Shown here: one piece after another, positions 36,001 through 45,965 of the stretch
Numbering within the stretch: position 1 is the stretch's first letter
Layout of the letters: each line of letters starts with the position of its first letter
Source: Parietaria judaica
Taxonomy: Eukaryota; Streptophyta; Magnoliopsida; Rosales; Urticaceae
Direction of reading: 5' to 3'
NCBI GenBank assembly: GCA_954871525.1
Contig: OX940871.1
Coordinates: 620,001 to 684,000 of the forward strand
DNA: 64,000 nucleotides
Notes under the pieces: model-generated
What the model was told of the DNA's origin: nothing
Databases searched by the model: none
What the model saw: the letters and a program-made list of their open reading frames with translations, nothing else
Translations under genes and position numbers: made by a program

Positions 36001-39000
36001 CCTCAAGATCCGGGTATCAGCTGGAGCGGAATAGCAGAATGCTCGCCAAACGACGTCGAATGTGTCATAACCATCGTGAGTAAATAGTTTCGCCTCTCGT
36101 AAATTCGTACAAGTATAACGAAGTTTTATACTTTAAAAGCAGAATACTATCAAAACTTTGCTCTGCAGAGCGACATTTTGACGTGGCTTGTGGCGACGTT
36201 CTTTCTCTGGCTCACCTCGGCTGTATATCTTGACAATGTTCTTCCCAACGAGCACGGTTCAAGCAAATCGCTGTTTTACTTCCTCAAGCGCCGCTATTGG
36301 ACAAGACAATCCGCAAACATAGCCGAAGGTAAGTACACCAACTCGGTTATGTTAGGCACGTTTGAGATGTTTTGACATTTGTAAATTTCGTTTTTCATTT
36401 AGATACTGTGGTCTTCCTCCGTCATAAGCTAAGGATATTATTAATAAATTTTAGACTGAGTCGCGAGACACGTGGCTTGCGACCACTACAAATATTTTCC
36501 CTTTTGTCTTCATATAGAGGGCAAGATTTGCAGCTGCTTAGATTCTCGGCCGTGGGAGGATGATAGTCGTGTTTCATACGATGAAGATGTCGTCGAAGAA
36601 GAGAATGTTGTGAAGCAGCAGATTAAGGAAGGCGTTCATGATGAAAAAATAGCGGTTCAGATTCGCGGGCTCGTGAATACGTTCCCGGCTAGTATGAAAA
36701 TCGACTGCTTCAAATGCAAAAAAAATCCACCTTACCATGCCATCAAGGTAAACAAAAGACTTTTCAAATGCAAAAGAGCAATTACTTTTTTTATTTGCAT
36801 CAAAACTCTATCTATGTTAAATATTTACAACTTCCTTAAAAATTAAGTACAAAAATTTCATTTCGCTTATTAAAATAATGAATCCGTCTCGATATCGCCC
36901 TGCGGTATCCAAAAAAAATCGGAGATTATTACTCCAATCTGATTGAACATATCACAATTTTGCCCATCAAAATAACAAAAACTTGTTAATTTTTTAACTG
37001 ATAGGGAGCATTCAATCCCGAAGAAAATTTCATGAGGCATATATTGATGCCAAAAAAAAAATTAAGGGGAAAATTGATAGAGTTACATATTTAGGGGGCA
37101 AACTGATATAAAAAGAAAAAGTTAAGGAAGTAATCTGATACAACAAGAAAATCAGGGACTATGGATGAATATAGCAAGAGATCAGCTGTTTTGTTTGCTT
37201 GGAACAAGCGGGGCCGGGAAGACTTCTTTGATCAATTGTCTCACCGGGATTACACCGGTCACTAGCGGCGACGGTAATATCGTTTTGTATTTCAGTATTC
37301 CGAATATGACCTCAAAAAGGCTTAACATAGGCAATTCACTTTCTTTGTTAACAGCATTGGTGTATCAGAATTCTGTACAGAACTCTGTTGACATTTCGAG
37401 AATCCGAAAAATGATTGGAGTTTGTCCCCAGGTGAATTAAGATATTTTTTTTTTATGATTCGGATAACAAACTCCCGTCTTATAATTTTTACTAGAGAAG
37501 TATCCTGGATTGGGAGCCGGTATATTTTCTTCGCACCGGTTTTTTAGAGTTTTCAAAATCGGTACAGGGGTAAAGATTGGACCGGGAACTGGAATTTGAG
37601 CATTTATTTGGTCCCGGTCCCTATTAAACCAAGACCAAGCCAGCCAAGTTGTTGGTGTTTTTAGCCAGAAATCCTTGTCTTTGACCTAAACCGGGCGAAA
37701 ACCGACAAATTTTTCAGCCCTACTCGTAGTACCAATATTGGTCTTGTGAAAAACTGTTTTTCCAGATCAATGAAAAATCGGCAGCTTTCTTACACCGAAA
37801 AACCGATTTTTAACACGGATTGGGACTTCCACAGCTGTTTGGACTAACACTAATTTTCTTTATCTTTTGGTCCTTGAATTTCTTAGTTCGATACACTTTG
37901 GGACGCGCTAACCGGGGAAGAGCACCTTCATCTCTTTGCCAGAATAAAAGGCCTACATGAAGACTCTACACAATCTGTATGTAAATCACAACCTGCATAA
38001 AATCCCGTACCCGATTCCGACTTTTCCTTGCTTTACTTTGATTTGTGGACAAAATTGATAGTAATAACCAATACGAAAACGTAATCACGTTAATTCACCA
38101 ATGAGACGAATTCCCGGCTACTTTATTTGGAAAAACTAATAGCAAAACAGAACGTTCCTTTGCCTAATTGACCGTCTTGCCCTTTCTTCTGCTGAAATGA
38201 TACGCAGCTTGTTCGACATTCTTTAGAGGAAGTGAGACTCACCATAGCAGCCAAAAGGGTAGTGGAAAATTACAGCGGAGGAATGCGGCGGCGTCTCAGC
38301 CTTGCCATAGCGCTTATCAGCCGTCCGAAATTAATTATTTTAGACGAACCTGTATGCTAAGCTTTGTCTTTTCCCTTTGAGATTTTCAGTAGCTTGTTCT
38401 GCAAGTTATGTGCCTCTACATCATATATAGACAACTGGGATGGATCCAATCACGAGGAGGCACGTGTGGGACATCATTCTCAAAGCAAAGAAGGGCCGGG
38501 CGATAATCCTAACAACGCACTCGATGGAAGAAGCCGATACACTGAGCGATCGGATTGGAATAATGGCAAATGGAAGGCTTCAATGCATCGGGACATCTAA
38601 TAAACTCAAGTCACGATTCGGAACCGGATTTTTCGTCCATGTGAGCTTTATCGGAAGCTCAACCAGACGAAATTCTTCGGAGATAGACACGGATGATAAA
38701 ACTAATCGTGAGGCCGTGAAGCGGTTCTTCATAGTTGTAAGTTTGAGCTTTTAACAAGTTTGTTAGTGTTTATATTTCTCTCATCGCCTTAAACAATTTC
38801 TTGATGTTCTTTTACAGCATTTAGATGTTAAACCAAAAGAAGAGAGTCGTCTTTCGTTGACTTACGCCATTCCTCGTAATCGAGAAATGCTCTTTTCGGT
38901 AAGCATATCCGTCTTTGCTCTCTCCTCTCTCTCTCTCTCTCTCTCATAGAGTTTTGGAATGTACTATTGGCTTTACGTGGTTGAAATACAGGATTGCTTC

Positions 39001-39710
39001 TCCGAGCTTCAAGCGAGAGAGCGGGAATTCGGAATAAGCGACGTTCAGATTGGTTTCACGAGCCTCCAGGAAGTTTTCTTGAACATCGCAAAGCGAGCGG
39101 AGCTCGAGTCTGCCACGGCTGAAGGGAGAACGGTGCCTCTCAATTTAGCATCCGGAAATCCTGTCGAAGTAAGCACAAATAATGAATCTATCTAATGGCC
39201 GTCTGCACGTTTTGTGTGACGCCTTCTCTCGACAGAAACTCCAACTGCCTCGTCCCGGTTTTATATTCATCCAAATAAAAAAACTCGTTACCCCAGAACG
39301 TGTAAATCCTAGCACTTTCTCCCCTATTAAGCGACGAGCAATGCACATACTAATGTGTAAAATTTGACGAAAAACCGCTGATTATTTAATCTTCAATAAG
39401 AATTCTTGCTACGTGTACAAGTTCCGGGAAAACTGAGACAGAAAGACAAATTCAACGGGCATGAAGCTCGAAATAAAGCTGCTAGATTTGTTTTCTCTAA
39501 TTACGGTTTATTTATCGGGGTTTTTTTCTTTTTTTAACGGCAATGTAGATACCCGTGGGAGCCACACTGGTGAAGCTTCCAGGGACGGAATCAGGAGACA
39601 ACGGGAGAGGCAAAATGGTTAGAGTTCATTGGAAGCAAGACGATTTCGGCGCACTCTGCATCGCCGGCCACTCAGCATATATCCCGACAACGCCTGCGCG
39701 GAGCCCGTAA
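33029..39710 (+). CDS. ABCA2-like: ABC transporter A family member 2-like, copy 3 (16 exons, 932 aa)
   Basis: Third tandem half-size ABCA transporter. Exons: 33029-33397, 34026-34257, 34719-34888, 35314-35499, 35592-35687, 35875-36075, 36169-36328, 36518-36747, 37156-37273, 37355-37431, 37887-37976, 38208-38351, 38431-38736, 38818-38898, 38992-39168, 39549-39710. They total 2799 nt and join in frame. Walker A is GTSGAGKTS (about 564-572), a variant that keeps the GxxGxGK(T/S) pattern. Signature is [10 protein letters not shown], Walker B LIILDEP then TTGMDP, and H-loop [10 protein letters not shown]. The tail is shortest of the three (54 codons in the last exon, against 97 and 68). Exon 1 is GC-rich and its first membrane segment differs most from the other copies. 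Intron 5 begins GCAAGT, a GC donor. Confidence 0.93.
35085..35141 (+). repeat. tRNA-like / SINE-like relic in ABCA copy 3 intron 3
   Basis: The stretch contains TAGTTCAGTCGGTTGAGTA (like a tRNA D arm and A box), a TTTTAA anticodon-like loop, and TGATTCGGGCC where a B box would lie. It is too diverged to be a tRNA gene. Confidence 0.3.
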
Positions 39711-40243
39711 TCGAGATTATCAGATGATAATTTCGCTTTTCATTTCGGTCATGTCATTTCACCAACTTCTATGTATACGTACACCTCGTCATTATTAAAT
39801 GTTGGTTTAACAGCGGCAAAAATATCCAAGTTATATCCAACTGTGCAGTGTTTACGATTCTAGTCCCTCAAAATAAGAACTAACTGTCGCATCATATTTC
39901 GTTTAAAATTGTCATTTTACTTTGAATATAATAAACAGTATACGGAAATAACCACAACGGCTAGAAATAATAATGTTGAAACCGGCAACGGCATAAATTT
40001 AATGCAAATATCGTCACAATAAACTAGAACGTCCCTATGATGTACATTCACTCGCAAAAACACCGAAAATCACCAACTGAAAACCCGGCACAACAACCCT
40101 CTGACTATAAACACGGTTACAGCAGTTCTCACGACACTTTCGAAATCACGAATACATAAAAGTAAAAACTCCCGAACAAGCATAAGCCAATTTTCTGTCA
40201 AAAGCTCCTCGTAAAGTCGTTTTCGTTTTCTTCTTCGGGAAAC

Positions 40244-43200
40244 TCACCTTCTCCACTCGGCTTGGGCCGCCTTCCCTGCAAAATCGTAATTGGCTAATTA
40301 GGCAGCACCGGGAAGAACATTTAAAGTCATTTAGACAAAATTGAAACCCGGTTAGCACAAAGTCGATCAACTATGCATATTTGAATTCAGTCTCAAGGTA
40401 TGGGATTGAAATGTTTGCTACACTAATTTCAGCCGAGTATATACTAGGGGTGAATCCGAGTCTGAGTACTGAGCTTTTGGCCGTTTTTGGCCCAGTCCCG
40501 GTTTTTAAAAACTGTGAACCGAGTGGAAACCAAACCATAAATTGGACAGGCCCGGTTTTTAACAAAGTTTCTAAATTAGTTATATATAAGTAAAGCCGGG
40601 AACCAAGAACCGGAAATCAGTTCCAGTTCTCAGGTTTGGGCCTAAACCAGGGTTTGGACCAAGCAAAAACCGGGCTTCAGGGCCAGAGCTTTCACCCTTA
40701 AATGAATCCTATAGAAGAGTTCAACTTTTTACTGTAAATTGTTATAAAAATCGGGTGGTCGGTTTCCATAGGGGATTAGATTTTTTTATTTTTTTTTTGC
40801 TTTCATTTTTCATTAATAGTTATCAATCAGAAATCATTTTCTCCATTAAATCGTCTTCCTAATGCCTTTAATTTAGAGGAGAATAGGAAAGAATCGTACC
40901 ATTTCCATCTCGTGAAGTCAGACCTCTATCGACTTTATTTCCCAATTTGCCCCCAGATTGAGCGGTGGGTCTCTGAGTTCTCGGCGACTGCGAGCTGACC
41001 TTGCTATTGGTGGACGATGGGAGAGAGTGACGGCGATTGAGGTTATTTTTGTCGATAGCTTCCGGCGCAGGCTTCGGTGAGCCGCCTTGTGCCCTAAGCT
41101 TCGCCTTTGCAGATTCAGTTGCTGCCATGTAGCTCGGCAAAGCAGGAGAGTTCTGCTGACCATTCTCTGGCCGTTCTTGTTTCGCCGGTGTGAAGGCTTT
41201 CCTACCGGATTTCCCGTTCTCAGTGGCTGCCAAGTCTTCCTTAGTTTCGGAAACATTATCCTCCTTCCCAGTCAAAACCAATGACTCAACAGTAACTTGA
41301 TCGCCGGGCAAAATGTCACCATTGCTCGGGATCTCTGTTGGAGGCTCGTCAACTACGGGTTGATCACTGAGAGACAGACCTGCTATTTCTTTCGTTATTG
41401 TGATAGGCTCGGGGATAGGTTCTGCTTCGGATAGAAGAGGCGCAGGTTCTTTCTTCACCTTTTCATTAGACATTGTCTCTCTCTTAGCCATCTCGGAGAC
41501 AGTCGACTCTTTCTTCACCTTTTCACTGGGGGTAGTGCCGTCTTTCTTTGCCTTCTCATTTGAGGGAGCCTCTCTTTTTGACATCTCAGAGGCCGTTGAC
41601 TCTTTCTTTACCTTTTCACTGGGGGTGGTAACTTCCTTCTTCGCCTTCTCACTCACTGTTGTCTCTTTCTTTGCCTTCTCAGCCACATTACCAACATATT
41701 GGTCCGAACCGTCAGGGGCTGAAGCGGTATTTTTTTCCTTTTCAAGGCTTCGCTTAGGGTCTATTTCAGCTTCTAACGGGACTGAGTTCTCAACTACAGG
41801 GTTGTGAACCTTTCTCAAGTTGCGTTTGACCTTTTCAAGGTCAACTTGTGGATTTTCCGGCACGGCCTCCGCCGCCGGATGGCTTGAGACCTTCCTGAAA
41901 GTGCGCTTCGGTTTCTCAAATTCAGAAGTTGGAACTGTTTCCGAATGATTGGAAGTTGGCCTCCGGGTTCTCTTCGACCTGTTTGCATGAGCTTCTCCGG
42001 CATGACCGTTACTAGCATGCTTTTTCTGAGATTTCACTTCGGGATTTTTCTTCAATAGAGCAACGGGTTTCCAGAAGCGGGTCGAGGACCAGCGCTCCAA
42101 CCAGCTTGCAACAGAATTTGGTTCGCCGGATTCATAGTGAACATAGAGCGGAGTTGCATTGGGTGATGGAGCAAGAAGCTATTATGATTGGAAAGAAAAA
42201 AAATAGATTATCAGAATCTATCTTCATTAAAGTAAAAGATTATGTATATGCTACTACACATTAAAATCGGCCTCTTGCTAATATAGTAAGCAGTAAGAAA
42301 AATATAGAAAGATAGTTTTGAAAAGCACGGAAAACCATGTATAATAATCATACCTTACGAATGAAAGCATTGGTTGATAGCTTAGACATTTGAGTTGAAA
42401 TGTCAACCGGATCCGTATTCTTCCCTTCCTGATAAATAAGATGGATACCAAATAAGTATCTGGATAGTTTGTCGTTGAAGGGAAATTTAAGGTCTTCTTT
42501 TCAATGATAGAAAAATACATCTTATACCCTAATCACATAATAAATCCTACAAGATATAGACCTAGGAGTGAAAACGGGAGCGGAGACTGGCCATTTGACC
42601 TTTTTAATACAGTGCAAGAACCGGAAGGTGGTCGAATTCAAATTAATACATGATTTTAAGTCTTAAATTGAACTCGAAAAACCTAACACTATAATAAATA
42701 ATTAAAAAAATACTAAAACCAGGCTAACATGTATTTGAAAGTAAAAGCTATGTACCTGGGAAAGAACGAGACTGCATTTACTTTGAACTTCAATTCCAAT
42801 GTCAGAATCTCGGACCCTTTTACCGCGGATTATTGCCTGAAATTTGACAATTCCCAGCAAACTGCAGAGAGTAGCAACAGCCTGTCTCCTAACAAGGTGC
42901 CCACGAATGAGTGCTTGCAGCCTTATGATGCCTTTGAGGGCCCAAAATGCCCGGCGAGCCTGCACGAGGTATAATATATCACGTTAATGACTGGATTCAA
43001 TCTTAACCTCATCAAAATTGGCAATACAATGCCCATTGGAAGAAAGAAAAAGCAAACTACACAAAAATTAAGAAATTGAGAGTGCCGGAGTTGCCTTAGC
43101 CAAGGTTTTAAAGTACTAGATTTCGAGGCGAGGCGTTTTCTCACAGCCTCAAAAGGCGTAAGCCTCGAGGCGCAACGAGGCGTAAGCCTCGATTTTTAAT

Positions 43201-44996
43201 AATAAATTAATTATAAAATAATATATATAATAAAAACCATAATCAGATAAGAAATCACACAAGTCTTAAACATAAAAAAACTCATTAAGAAATTAAAAAA
43301 CCATTGCCTTAAACTATAAAACCATAATAAACATAAATAAAAAAAATAAAGTAAAAAACATAATAAGTTTTAGGATTTTAAATATGTCATTAAGAAATAG
43401 AAAAGAATTAGGGTTTAATAGGACTTGAAGCCCAAATATATTTCATTTAAAGCCATTTGATTTGTTCTTTTAATATTTTAAGAAAGCCCATATAAAAAGC
43501 CCAAACTTCAACTTAAGATTAAAACCCTAGTATATATTCAATGCAGCCAGCCACATCTCCTTCTACCGTAACCCTAGCCACTCTTTAACCCTAAAGCCAT
43601 TCTCTTTCCTTCTTCTTTCTTCGACCTTCATCAATGGCTCGGAAAAGAATTTTCTCTACTGATTCCAGAGGCGTTCGCCTCACGATTTGCCCAGCGCCTC
43701 GCCACAGAGGCGGACGCCTCCGTCGCCTAGGCCGGAAAAAGGCGGACGCCTTGATTTTTTGCGCTTAGTAGGTCGCCCGGAGGCTAAATCCCGTCGCCTC
43801 GCACAGAGGCGCGCCTTGAGGCGTCCGCCTACTTCGTTTTTTAAAACCTTGGCCTTAGCAAATAAATAATGAAGGTGCAATCAAAATTCAAAAGGCAGAA
43901 CAGACCCACACTCTAGTCAGACAACCCGTTACCCACCAAACTGCTACAATAATCACCGTTCAAGTTTCAGGGGGGATCTCTGAAGTAGATGGTGATTGAT
44001 ACAGTAATCCTTGATTATAATTTCGAGTATGAGTACTTCGTCCAACACGAAACTTGTGGCTGGTAGTAAAACACCGACTCTCCTGTTGAGATCTAATTCG
44101 ATATTCACATATTTCTCGAGATATTTTCTTACGAAGTTTTGTTATAGCATCTATAACAGCTTCTGGTTTAGGTGGACATCCCGGCAAATAAACATCTACC
44201 GGAATTAACTTATCGACCCCCCGAACAGTACTATAAGAGTCGGTACTGAACATCCCGCCTGTTATTAACGCTCATTAGGAATTAGGAGGGTTCCTAACAT
44301 ACTTCATCATGAAAACAGTAGTGCATAGGTGCTAGTAAAACGTATGAATAAAGTTTAATATGAGATTTTGCATAGGATATCTTTTTCTAAAATAAAATAA
44401 AAAATGGTAACTGCATTACCAAGTACTATTTTGCATGTGTATTAAGACTCGGCATCAAATTAAAGATTGTGGACACCATAAAGAGAGAATTACCAGATAG
44501 CCTCGGAATGTAGCTTGCAGAGCAGTTGCGGCTCGCTCTTTCTTGATTTGCTCGGGATCAACCGGTGCATCTTGGGGCAATGAGCCCTGTGTTTCTGCAA
44601 CGTGGTTCCCTTCCAAATGTATTTCATCGTTAGCATGTAAATCTCCAACTTGCTTGCTTTCCACTTCTAATATCCCTTTGTTCCCCTCAACGCTCGTTGG
44701 ATATAAATGGGAAGTTATGGGAGGGACTGGCACATAATCAGCTCCCGACGCCTTGGCTGCGACAACCACCTCTCTCTCATGGGGAAATTTCTATAAATAG
44801 CAAAGAACAATAATATGAAAAAATGAAATGAAGACTGTTACACTGAAAAGTTAACTAGATTAAAGATGGGATTTCAAACTAGATTTTTAATATTAATATA
44901 TAACTGCATTACCTCTCGTTTTTTCGAAAGTTGATGTTTAGTCGGCTTCTTCCCAAATAGTACAGTCTTGATCCATTTCCCTGGTGACTTGCCCAT
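40244..44996 (-). CDS. IQD31: IQ-domain protein IQD31-like (6 exons, 656 aa)
   Basis: Plant IQ67-domain protein: binds calmodulin through IQ motifs and usually decorates microtubules. Exons in reading order: 44913-44996, 44494-44790, 42756-42959, 42354-42428, 40900-42178, 40244-40275, total 1971 nt. It starts [17 protein letters not shown]. The IQ67 region spans the exon 2/3 junction, with [12 protein letters not shown] and then [25 protein letters not shown] and [14 protein letters not shown]. That phase-0 junction inside the IQ motif is typical of the family. The C-terminal DUF4005-like region has [19 protein letters not shown] and RRHSLPS, ending AEWRR. The centre carries imperfect [15 protein letters not shown] repeats. 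Intron 2 is 1.5 kb and holds a hAT element and plastid DNA. A 5' UTR intron (about 45016-45828) is likely. Confidence 0.9.
40446..40699. mobile_element. Possible old hAT MITE in the IQD31 last intron
   Basis: Starts TAGGGGTGAAT, and the other end on the opposite strand starts TAAGGGTGAAAG. In between are many CCGG, GGTT and AACC motifs. No 8-bp duplication survives. Similar CCGGTT-rich stretches occur in the ABCA introns (5820-6130, 37490-37810) and near 42565. Confidence 0.4.
43101..43851. mobile_element. Non-autonomous hAT element in IQD31 intron 2, 751 bp
   Basis: The ends are CAAGGTTTTAAA in perfect inverted orientation, flanked by perfect 8-bp duplications GCCTTAGC (43093-43100 and 43852-43859). 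Both subterminal zones are packed with GAGGCG/CGCCTC motifs, the usual transposase-binding pattern of hAT elements. The interior (about 43440-43670) looks like the promoter and start of a plant gene: GCCCA motifs, TATA-like CATATAAAAAG, telo-box-like AAACCCTA and AACCCTAG copies, a pyrimidine-rich leader and an ATG at 43634 opening a short frame. That may be the 5' remnant of the transposase gene or a captured host gene. Confidence 0.88.
43966..44262 (-). pseudogene. ndhK: Plastid ndhK fragment inserted in IQD31 intron 2 (NUPT)
   Basis: A 97-codon open stretch encodes the C-terminal part of the chloroplast NAD(P)H dehydrogenase subunit [21 protein letters not shown], the cysteine motif PGCPPKPEA, and a tail ending [12 protein letters not shown]. 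Upstream, ITGG is still readable. The rest of ndhK and its plastid neighbours are missing, and it lies between exons of a nuclear gene. It is therefore nuclear DNA of plastid origin. It has not accumulated stops in this stretch, suggesting a fairly recent transfer. Confidence 0.88.
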
Positions 44997-45828
44997 TGCA
45001 AATATTCCAGCAACTGTCGAATAAAAAAAACACTATTGAAATTCCAGCAATTGCCCATGTGCTTGATTGATCCATTCATACATGTCTAACAAAAAAACCA
45101 AAAGTACTGATAAATCGTAAATATGGTACTCGAAATAAATTAAGCACCGCAATTTCTCAATAATAATTTAAAACGAGAACTAACAAAATCCCGCGTTCAT
45201 TTGACTGTGGATGAAATAGTTGAGCATATAATCGGAATTAAAAAGATAGCGAAAGCAAAAAAAAAACCGAGAAAACGAAATAAGATGTGTATTGTAAATA
45301 GGGAAAGATCTGAAGTTGTAAACAAAGCTAAATAAGCTTAACGACATACATTCCACTATTCTCTCTGATTCTTCTATGACAGTGAAAAACAAATGTGAGA
45401 TCCGAGTCAATTGACCAAGACTAGTTCAAGAAAAACAGTCTTCACTTCAGACAAAACTCAATCTAGCTTAGTGATTTCCAGAAATAATTTTCAGATACTG
45501 CTCCAACTAAGTTACTATTAAGAGCCAAATCGGCGACAATCACAGAGAGACTGCTCAATTCCACATTGCGAAGAAACCCTAGGACGCACAAGATCTACCA
45601 AGTGCGAAACCTCGAAATCAGCGAGGCTCCGAGCTCGAGCTGGCCAGATCTGGAGTCCACCTGACGAATGCGACACCTCCGAGCCCCGAATCTACCAGTC
45701 CTGCAACACCGACCCCAAACAGTCACGCCGTTTTCGCCCCAAACCAGACCATAAAGCAGAAAAACGTGTCTCTGAAACTATACAGTGCAGAAATGGAGAC
45801 TGAAGATAGGAGAGAAAGCGAGCGTACC

Positions 45829-45965
45829 ATGAGAGAAAGAGAGAGAGAGAGGTTGGAGATCAAGGCAATGTCGATCTAAAGCTTGGAGAGCTTTTGCTTT
45901 GTCTTCAGTTTCTTCTTCACTCTCTTTCTCTCTCCTCTTCAGACTGATGAAGAAGAAGGTCTTCG
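45829..45965 (-). promoter_or_regulatory. Probable 5' UTR exon and promoter-proximal region of IQD31
   Basis: On the minus strand a TC-rich stretch (GA repeats on plus at 45832-45850) precedes a candidate donor GTACGC near 45828. An acceptor CAG lies about 20 nt upstream of the IQD31 ATG. This layout, a 5' UTR intron of about 0.8 kb, is inferred from splice signals only. Confidence 0.4.

Noticed and set aside
41400..41807. Plus-strand frame of 135 codons
   Set aside because: Antisense shadow of the IQD31 Lys/Glu/Ser repeat region.
43687..43869. Short frames on both strands in the intron of IQD31
   Set aside because: They fall in GAGGCG-rich subterminal DNA of the hAT element.
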